DNA of 10,517 nt from Lunasporangiospora selenospora (lineage: Eukaryota; Mortierellomycota; Mortierellomycetes; Mortierellales; Mortierellaceae), in contig JAABOA010000217.1 in assembly GCA_015680635.1 (NCBI GenBank), positions 9,268-19,784 of the forward strand. Direction: 5' to 3'. The notes under the pieces were generated by a model. That model was not told the origin of the DNA. It searched no databases and was given only the letters and a program-made list of their open reading frames with translations. Below, piece after piece: positions 1-8,727 of the stretch (positions within the stretch are counted from its first letter, which is position 1; every line of letters begins with the position of its first letter). The translations under genes and the position numbers were made by a program.

Positions 1-3000
1 GCCTGAGTGGCTCCGTATGAAGAGGCGCCTGGGATGGGTTAAGTGTACTCAGTTCCTGAAGCTGATCATGCAGAGGGAAATCCAAGACAACGTTCCAATG
101 CTCGGTGACAATACCCAATGTCACCTTGGTAGCCTAAAATGCAATCCATGACATTTGCGTGAGATTCTGAACACCCATGATAAGAATATATGATAACAGC
201 GCCATTTCAATTTCTCACTATTACCTTTAAAGTCTGTGCAGACTCGGGGACAACAATTCCTTCAAGCACCTTGGTCTCAAAGGGTCGAATGTCCAAGTGA
301 ACAGTCTTTTTCCAGACACTCTGAGTCGCTGTAGACTCTTCATTACCGGCAGTACCTACTGCAATCTCATCCAATGTGCATCCAGAACAGTCGTTCCACT
401 CAAGAGTTCGTCCCGTGCGATCAATATACTTTACTCTGTGAACCTCATCATCCGAGTCATTATCTTGAGCATATGACCGACTGTCCTCAAAGGAATGATT
501 CAGCTTGGGATCCGAAAATTCAACTCGAATGTACGAGATCCGAATAGGCCCAGGAAGGGCATCTCCTTTGCCGACAGTAGAGAGTTGAACCTGGAACTTG
601 GATTCTGCTGAAATAAACGATTGCTTGGTCTGGAACTGCACAGAGCAAGAAACTAAGGAAACGAAGGGCATATGGTTTAAGGGTGGCGTCGCGCTACTAC
701 ATTGATATTCTTTCATATATCATGAGTGGTACAGTGAATAAGATATTAGCGCAATAAAGGAAACATCATACCAAACGAGTTAATATACGGCATCGAGAGT
801 AGAATTGGCTGGTGGACACTTGTGTTTGCTTGATGAGTCTTTGCATAAAGAATATCGACGAGCTCATCATAGACGCTTTGTCTTTTGGTCACAGTCGCTG
901 GCATTTCTATTCAAATCAATAGTACAGGCTTGGGTTAAGAGCCAGAAATCTCCTCTTTCTTACACTCATAACTAAAGATATGGGCCATGTACAAGCCTAG
1001 ACATACCAGCGCTCAGCATTTCGATGAGATACTCAACTACGAGTTCCCAGAATCCAAGCTCCTCAGCACATCGAATCGACCACTTCAAGATAGATGTAAG
1101 GACCAAGTTCCATTTCTCCTTCCGATATGTCTTGGCAATCCTTTCAAAGAATCTAATTACAGAGCATTAGGTCAAGTGAAAAAAAAAATTAGTATTTTTC
1201 CTATGACAAATAGCCTCCCCCCATTTGACAATCAAGTAAAGTTTCAACAAGACACGCACTTGAGGGCCATGTCAAATTTTCCTGCAGAATAATAGGCCCC
1301 TGCAATCTCGGAGGCAAGATAGAGCGTCATTCGTCCAGCCTTGTATCGCTTAAATTGCTCGTAGCTCTTTGTCAATAGCTCAATCGTAAGAGTGAGATGG
1401 TCCACGGCCCGCTCTGCATTCATGGACTGTAATGATGGTGGGAAAGGGAAATCAGCTGTCATTACTGGAGCTATCGCGTTGTCCGGGAAGGCCTATAGTC
1501 AAACAATAGCATAGACATGCTTAATTCAGTCTCTCTGTGCTTCACACAAGTATCACAGGAAGGAGCAGTAAGCGGTCGATATTATCCTACCTCATCAGCC
1601 ATCTGAAAGCGGAGCCTCCTTTGAACGCCACTGTTTGCCGCTTGGTGATAAAAGTACCCTGCATGTTGCAGCACCAGCATGGGATTAATACCAGCGCCTG
1701 GGCCATGTGTTCCTCCTCCTCGTCCACCGCCTACATTGCCTCCATACGGGAATGAATCGCCTCGAGGGCCAATTCCAAAACCTGATGTGCCACTGCCCAG
1801 CCCTATTCCTGAAAATCGGTTCAAGTCCTTGGCTCCGTCGGTCAAGCTAGCAAATGAGCCATAGACGACACTACCTGGTGTGGGTACAGGGAGTTTAAAT
1901 CCAGATCGGGTTCCAATGTCCACAAGGTCGCCAAACATGCGGTACTGTTTGGAGAGCCAAGCCCAATACTCAAATGAATCTTCGCCCATTCTCCAATGGT
2001 CCGAAAATGCTTTGAAAACAAGTAAATGTCGTCGAAAGTGAAAGAGTGCTGTGGACGGCGCATCCAGGTAGAGATGGAACTTGCAGATCTATAAATGGAT
2101 TGGCGCAAGGCAGTATCGTCGAGTTAGCAATAAAAGCAACGGAAGCAAAGGAGGTAGAAGAACAAGAAGGTTTACCTTTAGACAGAGCGTGTCGGCAAGA
2201 ACCTTGGCCTCAGCCCAACGCTTAGTTCGAGACTGTAGCCCAGTCCCTCCGGGAGTAATGCTCGAGTTGGCAGCAAACATATCGATCAATAATCCATAGG
2301 CCGACTCGTAATGCTTTACAGCATTCTCAATGTCCTGCTTACACTCCATAAACATGCCCATCTTATAATCGTATCGCAACAGCCATCCTTGAACAGAAAG
2401 TCCCTGTTGTTGCTGTTGTTGCTGTTGAGTCATTTGCGCCTGCTGACCAACCTGTGATCCTCCCATGTTCTGCTGGTGCTGGTTTTTAGCCGCAGACGTG
2501 GTAGACGGCAAGTTGGATTTTTTCTTCTTGTGTCGTTTGACCTGTTCCTTGTAGTAGTTCATCGATCCTTCATACTGCGATCTCTGGAGACTAATTTCCA
2601 AAGTGAGTGAGTTGAGGATATATTTTCTTATAAGTGCCCATCTTCCAAGTAAATGCATCGATGTGTCCTTTGAAGTGTATCCGCCTCGAGTATAGTAACT
2701 TACTTGACAGCAAAGTCAGAAATCTCTTGCATGTTGCTTGGAGGAAGGACGAAAAACGAGTTTTTGGTATCCAGGCCAGCTGACTTGCGTACAAAGTTGA
2801 GGCGATCTTCAATCGATGGATCCTCTAAAAAAACCCCACCCCCGAGCACATGTTAACACCGAAAACCTTTTCCGTTCTGACCTTTCAATTATCCCTGGTG
2901 TACTCTCAATTCACTCCCCTTCCTCGTTTTCCCTCTTCCTCTTCCTGACGTACCCATATGCGAGCGCTGCAACATTATCACGGCTGCAAACTTGACGCCC

Positions 3001-3711
3001 CGATCCTGAGCAGCTTTTCTAAAGAGAGACGGTATCGTCAGTCGCTACAATAATTATTTTCTGGATCGGCACATGTATTATTTTCCTTTTCTCTTGGCAA
3101 TCAAATAAATACCTTCGTTCAAGGAGCTCTTGTGCCAGAAAAGTGTCATGTTCACGCTCCATGGGATCAATCACTACTAAGGGTCCCTTATCTGAGGGTT
3201 GCTTCTGGCCACTGGCATCTGCCTGGTTCCCCGAGGAAGTGCTCTGATCCCAAAGGTCTACTACAGCAATGAACACGGAGGGTATTTGTTGGCGATGCCG
3301 TCTCACCCACAGTGGCGAGATCAAGCCATCAGGGTATAGTGGTGACGACGGAGACGAAGGCGAAAGAGATGGTACAAGGTGCTGTTGATTGACTTGTTGA
3401 AGATATTTTCGTGTGGGTGGAAGGATAAAGGATCGTTGTTCGGGAACAACATAGTAAAGCGATCCTGCAAGTCCTTTGGTGTTGTCCCATGTAGTGACGT
3501 TGTTGCGTGATAACATTGCTTGGAGGAAAGCGGCTTTTTGGGCCGCGAACTCTCCATGGGTGGCCTGCTTTGTGCCTGGTCTTGGAGGTGGTGATGGAGG
3601 CTCATTGCCGTTGGCATTGGTTGGAGTAGACGCGTCTTCGGCAGAAGTCAGTCCTGTGATGATCAGCGTGGGCTGGAGATGAATGACAAACTCGGTCGGA
3701 TACGAATCCAT
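1..3711 (-). CDS. TRAPPC11: TRAPP complex subunit 11 (foie gras domain protein), spliced, C-terminus off the left edge
   Basis: Subunit of the TRAPPIII tethering complex, acting in ER-to-Golgi traffic and autophagy; budding yeast lacks it. Ten exons can be chained with GT-AG introns and consistent phase: 3711-3113, 3018-2954, 2824-2704, 2590-2176, 2088-1591, 1492-1260, 1152-1007, 906-772, 652-225, 133-1. This gives 924 codons without a stop (human protein about 1130), so roughly the last 200 residues, including the C-terminal gryp region, are outside. Recognition rests on my recall of human TRAPPC11: an N-terminal TLIITGL strand (16-20), WLSKQYRMFGDLVD (443-456, human WMSKQFQAFGDLFD), AGYFYHQAA (543-551, human PGFYYQQAA), EQFKRYKAGRM and AYYSAGKFDMALK near 620-644 (human AQFKKYKCPRM). 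The foie gras region spans about 260-700. The start at 3711 sits as far before the first conserved strand as in human, and an in-frame stop lies upstream at 3790-3792. Two low-complexity insertions are listed separately. Splice sites are predictions; the acceptor at 653-654 was chosen over a weaker one at 710-711 because it matches the homologous FVxC segment. Confidence 0.93.
1690..1809 (-). repeat. Gly-rich low-complexity insertion in TRAPPC11 exon 5
   Basis: Residues about 494-533 are dominated by Gly with Ser, Pro and Thr, and form the core of a roughly 70-residue insertion (468-538). The insertion separates the helix containing FGDLVD from the AGYFYHQAA helix. In human TRAPPC11 the same helices are joined by a short linker. 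The frame stays open and the helix sequence resumes in phase, so this looks like a disordered loop rather than a missed intron, although an unusual in-phase intron is not fully excluded. Confidence 0.7.
2404..2427 (-). repeat. Eight-glutamine (CAA/CAG) run inside the TRAPPC11 foie gras domain
   Basis: Eight consecutive glutamine codons, mixed CAA and CAG, encode residues 317-324. They sit in a Lys/Gln/Ser/Thr-rich insertion (about 283-328) between the conserved segments NYYKEQVKRH and GWLLRYDYKMG. In the human protein these two segments are separated by only about ten residues. The codon mixture suggests a fairly stable tract rather than a pure expanding triplet repeat. Confidence 0.85.
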
Positions 3712-3917
3712 GTCGTGCTCACGTTGTGGTCTGTATCCTGTCCTGCTAGTAGAAAAAACGGAATCGCCACGACAGATGGGCCGCGGACTTCAGTGATGAG
3801 GAAATGTTGGTCGACGGCGGCAAAATCACGTGGAATCCCTCAGTTAAGATCCCCCACTTTCCTCCCCCCTCTCCCTTTCACCCATCTTAAATTCAAACGA
3901 ACAAAGGGATCCTTCCT
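3712..3917. promoter_or_regulatory. Shared divergent promoter of TRAPPC11 and PIS1
   Basis: Only 206 bp separate the two divergent start codons (3711 minus, 3918 plus), so both core promoters and 5' leaders must lie here or overlap the opposite gene. The PIS1-proximal half (3850-3888) is strongly pyrimidine-rich, as in many fungal promoters. A palindromic CACGTG core lies about midway. No convincing TATA box is seen. Confidence 0.75.
3825..3832. promoter_or_regulatory. ATCACGTG (palindromic CACGTG E-box)
   Basis: ATCACGTG matches the CACGTG core bound by bHLH factors, and in yeast the RTCACRTG consensus of Cbf1. It lies 85 nt before the PIS1 start and 113 nt before the TRAPPC11 start, so one bound factor could serve both. 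Binding is inferred from the motif only. Confidence 0.45.
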
Positions 3918-5569
3918 ATGCGAGAAATGTCGGCCACAAACACCAAGGAAACTGCCACTCAGAAACCCAAATCCTCTGTAGCGGATGAGAATGTGTTCCT
4001 CTTCATTCCAAACCTGATCGGTGAGAAGAGGAGCTGGCTTGCTTCGAAATTCATCCGTGCCAGAACAAAAAAAAAAAAGTGGCCTCCATTGCTCGTACTT
4101 GGGAATCAAGGCGGATGAAGATGTAGCCCCCACCCACTGAGACTGTCTACCATTCTCGACCCTAGGTTATTCGCGCATTGTCCTTGCAGCCGTCTCGTTA
4201 TACTTTATGCCCTCGCACCCAAAGACATGCATGGTTCTCTACTCGATCTCGTGCTTACTGGACGCAGTGGATGGACAGGCAGCAAGATACTTTAATCAAT
4301 GTAAGCTGAAAATGAATCTCGGGGACTTGGCGAAAGATGAGGCTCTCCCATCAAGGAATGCCACGCTGAATTCATTCGACTGATCATATCCTTGTGATTT
4401 CCCTCTTCAACAAACACCTCGATCACCAACACAGGCAGCAAGTTTGGAGCTGTCCTTGACATGGTCACCGATAGGTATGGAGTCCTTTGATCCTCTTGGG
4501 GAGCGGTGTTTTTATTCAAGGCCATTGAAATGACACTTGGGCGTTTAGAGCATTATCAAAGTTGTGCAACACTTTGTGGCAACCTTTTGCCGCATCCTAT
4601 GGATGTGGGCCACAGCAGGTTTGCTTTGGAGAGTTTTTTTTTTTTTTTTCCGTTCGTTTCTTCTTTCCTTGCTCACTTTACCAGATCTTATGGGATTGGT
4701 GTTTGGCTCTCAATCCTGTCGTGTGTATCTTGCCCGTTTCTCTGTGCCTTTCACAAGACCTTGTCACGTTTACTTCATTTCAACTGGCGTCTTTTCTTTT
4801 TTTTTTTTTTTAACCTGGGATATTTCTCTTTTCACAAACAGGTGTACGACAGCCTGCCTTCTCTGCTACCTTGCGTCAGCTTACTCCGACTATACTATTC
4901 TCTTCCAGTTTCTGATTGCCTTGGACGTGAGCAGCCACTATATGCATATGTACAGGTAAGAAGAGAGGGACTGCGCTGCTTTTTGGGATCCAAATAAGCT
5001 CCTGCGGACTGAGGCAAATAATGGATAAAAAGAAACTCCCCCCCTCTCTCTCGTTTTTGTATTACCGGTTTGTGATAATGCTAAAATAAGGACTTTGCTC
5101 CTAGGACGAACTCATTTAGCCTCTTTTTTTTTATACTTAGCTCGCTGACATCGGGAGCAACTAGCCACAAGAACATCTCAGAGTCAAGCAACTTTATCCT
5201 TCGCGCATACTACAGCAACAACGTATGAATCCCAGCTCAATTGACGAAATTTTAAAAGAGACTAGCTGCCCACCCACCTCGTTTGATCGTACTGACACTA
5301 GGCTTTTTTTCCCGATCCTCTCATTCGTCTTTTGAATCTAGAATGTCCTCTTCGCTTTCTGCTTCGCCAATGAGCTCTTCTTTGTTGTGCTCTACCTGTC
5401 CTCGTTTGGATTTACAGGATCCGTCAGAATGGTGCTGTGGGTTTTGGCTGTGTTGACTGGACCGATCTGCACTGGAAAGCAGATCATTAATTGCATCCAG
5501 TTTGCGAATGCAAGCAAGAGCCTTGCACAGGTGGATATTGAGGAGAGAAAGCATTCCAAGAAGAATTGA
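3918..5569 (+). CDS. PIS1: CDP-diacylglycerol-inositol 3-phosphatidyltransferase (phosphatidylinositol synthase), six exons
   Basis: Makes phosphatidylinositol from CDP-diacylglycerol and myo-inositol in the ER membrane, the only route to PI and so to phosphoinositides, GPI anchors and inositol sphingolipids. Exons 3918-4020, 4166-4300, 4435-4474, 4842-4955, 5141-5222 and 5342-5569 join in phase with GT-AG borders to 233 aa (yeast 220, human 213). After a polar N-terminus comes NVFLFIPNLIGYSRIV (25-40), close to the human N-terminal segment. The CDP-alcohol phosphotransferase signature is complete: D67, D70, G71, A74, R75, G84, D88, D92, followed by RCTTACLL. LDVSSHYMHMYSS (120-132) and NELFFVVLYL match the human ALDVASH and NELFYCLLYL regions. 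Four or more hydrophobic segments are visible. The C-terminus is basic and polar (RKHSKKN), without an exact KKXX retrieval signal. An in-frame stop at 3888-3890 supports the start at 3918; a second ATG three codons later is possible. Confidence 0.95.
4475..4841 (+). other. Long PIS1 intron 3 with two poly-T tracts
   Basis: This 367-nt intron is about two to four times as long as the others in the window. It begins GTATGG and ends CAAACAG. It contains uninterrupted T runs at 4634-4649 and 4797-4811. The second lies about 30 nt before the acceptor, where a polypyrimidine tract is expected. The open frames inside it are hydrophobic only because of T-rich codons and show no family signature. Confidence 0.75.
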
Positions 5570-6555
5570 AGAAAAAAAATTGATAATGTAGTCAAAGTAT
5601 GGACATTTACAATCAAAGGGAAGAGAGGGGGGAGGGTGAGTGAACAGATGGGCAGACATGTATTACCATTCCTTCTTTGAACAGCCTATTAGAAGCAATC
5701 TTGAAACAAAACAGATTATCCAGGATTCAATTGTCATACGATTTGGTGTGTTCTTCTCATTATTGTTTGAATATCTGATGGGACAGGACAAAAAGAAAAC
5801 GCGTGGATGACTCTAACTGAGGCAAAGAGATGCTGACTTTTGGGAATAATGGGTCAGAAACAAGTTTATCAAAGTCAACATTTACCATCCCTGTGAGAAC
5901 TCTGGATGTCTTTTTTGGCTGATAGTAGGAAGGGGGAGGATTGACGCAAAGACTTCGCCCAGAGTCTTTTTTATACAAAGTACTCACCCATCGCCAAACC
6001 CGGCTCAATGTTCACCAATGCGGACACATTTTTGTTCTTGACAGCAAAAGTGGGGCCGTGTGCTTTGGCAACACATGGACCTGCCAAACAGGGATCCAGA
6101 GGGGTCCAATACAGGCGACATGACAAAAGTGTCAGGGTGACCAAGGCAAGGCTTATCACGTGTCGGCATTTTTTTTGTTTCCAAAATGACCAATCTGTGT
6201 GTCGCCATCCATTGTCTTCTTGCCTGTGCCTCCTACTATCCCAACCTGTGCATGTTATAACAGAAGCATTGCTCCACACTTATCAAAAAGAAAAAGTACC
6301 GATCGATTACCTTCACTGTCCTTTTACTTTTTTTTCTCAATATCTCCTCTCTCCCTCATTTCATCCTTCTTCACAATCCCTAAAAAGCACCCCCAACCGC
6401 CCATAGCCAAGCATTGGCGGGAAGATTAAAAAAAAAAAAAGAGCAGTGTGTCCCCCACCCCACAGCGGTTATTCTTTCATTATCATAATAAGTAACAAAG
6501 AACAGGAGACATTTAGGCTGCATTTTCCTTTTCTCTCATTCTCTCCACGTAATCC
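5570..6555. other. 986-bp intergenic region between PIS1 and the kelch-BTB gene
   Basis: It holds the PIS1 3' end, with no clean AATAAA close after the stop, and the kelch gene promoter, which is pyrimidine-rich at 6310-6400 and carries an A run at 6428-6440. Between them, on the minus strand, two open segments (about 6279-5988 and 5890-5760) could be joined across a 97-nt GTGAGT...CACAG intron in compatible phase, but no ATG opens the first and no family is recognised. No tRNA or other RNA gene is visible. Confidence 0.6.
6155..6162. promoter_or_regulatory. Second ATCACGTG (CACGTG E-box)
   Basis: This is the same octamer as in the TRAPPC11/PIS1 promoter. It lies 393 nt before the kelch-BTB start and about 590 nt after the PIS1 stop. 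A single motif this far from the start is weak evidence for function. Confidence 0.3.
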
Positions 6556-8679
6556 ATGCCCTCGAATAATGATTCACAAGTTTTTGGCAGTGGCCCAGCC
6601 CAGCAGAGTAACGCATCCAGCATCAGTTCCAACCACAGTTTCCAGTCGTCGTCGTCGCACCAGAGCGGTGGCGGTGCCAGTAGCAACGGAGGAGGAGGAG
6701 GAAGCGGAGGAATAGGAGGGGGAGGAGGCAGTGGGGCTGGTGGAGGAAGACTCGACCATGCCACCATGCCTCGATTGACAAAGGGCGAGCGCATGACCTG
6801 TATTGTAAATGCATCCATTACCTGCGTCAGCGCCCCCATTACTCCGTCCAGTTCAGGCTCAGACCTCGTCACAAAACGTGGTAGAGCCAGTGTTATCGGG
6901 CACAACAGTGTTGGCGGCAATAGTCGCAACAATTCTCAGGACTCGCTGTCATTTTATTCAGCGGCGCATGAGGCCTCATCATCATCCAGACAGAGATCCG
7001 TCAGCTCAAACCATAGAAGCGGCCATGGCTCTCAAGAGGCTACACAACTGGAGCAAAACCGAATGCATCTCTATGTCTTTGGAGGGTTCCATCAATACTC
7101 GGATGTCGTCAACAATGACCTCTACCGTCTGGACGTAGAGACAATGACATGGGAACAACTCATCTATACAAAAGGTGAACCTCCATCCAAGCGGAATGAT
7201 CACTCGGCCTGCCTCTGGGGAGAAGATCGGATCGTAATCTTTGGTGGTAGCGACGAGCGAAACCAGTTTCTCAGTGATGTTCATGTCCTACATGTTCGGA
7301 CACTGACCTGGGAGACGCCTACGATTAGGGGCTCTATTCCAGAGGGCCGTGCAAAGCATGCGGCCACCATTGTTAACGACAAGCTTTATCTCTCAGGGGG
7401 TTGCCTGGAGGATGATGTCATCTCCCAGGAACTTTTCTGCCTCGATCTCCTGACCTGGGAATGGGATGAACCGATCGACTTTGTCGCAAGATACACCCAT
7501 ACACTTTTTGATTACCGTAACAAGCTGCTTGTTTATGGAGGGTATAACGAAGATATGGATCGAACAGAAGTCATTGCCTACATGGACCTTGAGACGCTTC
7601 AAGTGACGAAGGTCAGCGTAACCAATGAAATTGCGCCCTATGTAGCTGCACATCAGTACTCGCAAGTTTGTGGCCGCCACCTAGTTGTTGTCATCTCTCA
7701 AGGTCTGCGAGTCGAACTTCAAAAGTTTACAGGTGGAATCTGGACGCTGGACCTGGACAGTTTCAAGTGGACAAAGCATGACGACTGGAAAATCCTTGGC
7801 GAGAGTTATACATGGCAATGCTGGCACTATTTTGCGATGGAACGCGACAGCGAACAGTTTTATCTCATTGGAGATGTCAACGACTCGGATGAATACTTTC
7901 GACAAGTGCTCACGGTAGACCTGCGGGAGTATGGGGCATTTCTGGATACGCCATCTGCGATTGGGTACGAACTTGGAAGGCTACTGCAGGATCAAATGTC
8001 GCTGGCCGACTTTCGAATTCTTTGCGCAGGAACCGATGGTAGCCAGACTGCTAGTTTCCATGGCCCAGGGATGAGTTCTTCTTCGGTCATGGACAGTGGA
8101 GGCGAGAATGATATGATGATTGACAGTCATCCACCAGTGACACACATCCGTCATCAACTGCGGTCTCAGCGACAGACGCCTTCGTCCAGTCGTGCGCACA
8201 GTCCACAGCATGAACCGATCATGTGCCACAAACTCATCCTCATGGCAAGATGGCCCCACTTTGCCGGAATGGTACACTCTGGTATGATGGAGGCGCAGAC
8301 GAGTACGTTGACTCTTCCTGAGCCGTATGAGTCTGTCCGAGGTTTCATTGATTACCTCTATAGAGACTCGATTGAGGGTTTTTCGACAGAAGTCATAGCT
8401 GACTTGATGGTCATGGGAAGCATGTACATGATGAAGCGACTTGTCCACCTCTGCACATCGGCACTCCATCACCAGATTGATATTGAGACTGTGTCAATTA
8501 TCTACCACCGCGCTGGATATTGCGGCCAGATGGGTCTGAGACATCGAGCACTCAAGTTTATGTTCAGGAACTATGGACCCGTCAGTAAGACGATGGGTTT
8601 CCGATCACTTCCCAAGGAAGCCCTGCTAGATTTCTGGGACTCTACTCCAGAAGGGGCTGTGATCAACATTGCTGTTTAG
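6556..8679 (+). CDS. Kelch-repeat and BTB/POZ domain protein (LZTR1/Ral2-like architecture), intronless
   Basis: A 707-aa protein in one uninterrupted frame; an in-frame TAA at 6550-6552 fixes the first possible ATG. Residues 1-165 are disordered, Ser/Gly/Asn-rich, with a Gly-rich block at 38-64. Kelch repeats follow, each with a hydrophobic strand, a GG pair and a spaced Tyr/Trp: YVFGG (173), VIFGG (227), LYLSGG (277), LLVYGG (324), then degenerate blades around IWTLDLDSFKW (395-405) and FYLIGD (435-440). Together they probably form a beta-propeller. A BTB domain starts near DFRIL (485), is interrupted by a low-complexity stretch (about 491-554), and resumes with CHKLILMARWPHF (557-569) and FIDYLYRDSI (597-606). 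A BACK-like helical tail reaches the C-terminus. Kelch followed by BTB is the order in LZTR1, a CUL3 adaptor for RAS-family GTPases, and fission yeast Ral2 is a kelch protein in the Ras1 pathway. A substrate adaptor role is therefore plausible, but orthology is not shown. Lack of introns contrasts with the neighbours. Confidence 0.9.
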   Translation: MPSNNDSQVFGSGPAQQSNASSISSNHSFQSSSSHQSGGGASSNGGGGGSGGIGGGGGSGAGGGRLDHATMPRLTKGERMTCIVNASITCVSAPITPSSSGSDLVTKRGRASVIGHNSVGGNSRNNSQDSLSFYSAAHEASSSSRQRSVSSNHRSGHGSQEATQLEQNRMHLYVFGGFHQYSDVVNNDLYRLDVETMTWEQLIYTKGEPPSKRNDHSACLWGEDRIVIFGGSDERNQFLSDVHVLHVRTLTWETPTIRGSIPEGRAKHAATIVNDKLYLSGGCLEDDVISQELFCLDLLTWEWDEPIDFVARYTHTLFDYRNKLLVYGGYNEDMDRTEVIAYMDLETLQVTKVSVTNEIAPYVAAHQYSQVCGRHLVVVISQGLRVELQKFTGGIWTLDLDSFKWTKHDDWKILGESYTWQCWHYFAMERDSEQFYLIGDVNDSDEYFRQVLTVDLREYGAFLDTPSAIGYELGRLLQDQMSLADFRILCAGTDGSQTASFHGPGMSSSSVMDSGGENDMMIDSHPPVTHIRHQLRSQRQTPSSSRAHSPQHEPIMCHKLILMARWPHFAGMVHSGMMEAQTSTLTLPEPYESVRGFIDYLYRDSIEGFSTEVIADLMVMGSMYMMKRLVHLCTSALHHQIDIETVSIIYHRAGYCGQMGLRHRALKFMFRNYGPVSKTMGFRSLPKEALLDFWDSTPEGAVINIAV
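6667..6750 (+). repeat. GGN-rich stretch encoding a poly-Gly/Ser linker
   Basis: Purine-rich GGA/GGG/GGC codons encode about 25 residues, mostly glycine with some serine and alanine (residues 38-64), in the disordered N-terminus of the kelch-BTB protein. An alternative start after this tract would be Met71 (6766), where the sequence becomes more complex. The 6556 start is kept because an in-frame stop lies immediately upstream and the frame is open throughout. Confidence 0.7.
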
Positions 8680-8704
8680 CAAGTATTTAATGAAAAATGG
8701 AAAA

Positions 8705-8727
8705 AATAAAAAAAAAATATTAATAAA
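8705..8727 (+). terminator. Probable polyadenylation signals of the kelch-BTB gene
   Basis: Two AATAAA hexamers (8705-8710 and 8722-8727) lie 26 and 43 nt after the stop codon in an A/T-rich run. This is the expected composition of a fungal 3' end. The cleavage site itself cannot be placed from sequence. Confidence 0.55.

Noticed and set aside
710-711. Alternative acceptor for TRAPPC11 exon 9
   Set aside because: It is in phase but has a purine-rich AAAG context; the acceptor at 653-654 has a pyrimidine tract and restores the conserved FVxC alignment.
207-716. Stand-alone 169-aa minus-strand gene starting at an ATG at 716
   Set aside because: This is mostly exon 9 of TRAPPC11 read through an intron at both ends; the first residues fall in intron 8 and the last in intron 9.
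4634-4811. Poly-T tracts as traces of a retroelement
   Set aside because: No target-site duplications, reverse transcriptase or element body nearby; simple intronic homopolymers explain them.
4506-4997. 163-aa plus-strand open frame across PIS1 intron 3
   Set aside because: Hydrophobic and Phe-rich because of poly-T tracts; it conflicts with the phase of the PIS1 exons and lacks any family signature.
6513-6932. 139-aa minus-strand frame rich in Pro and Leu opposite the kelch gene
   Set aside because: It is the complement of the GGN-rich linker; the plus-strand frame has recognisable domains and an open length of 707 codons.
7981-8472. 163-aa minus-strand frame opposite the BTB region
   Set aside because: Shadow of the kelch-BTB coding strand; no conserved motif.
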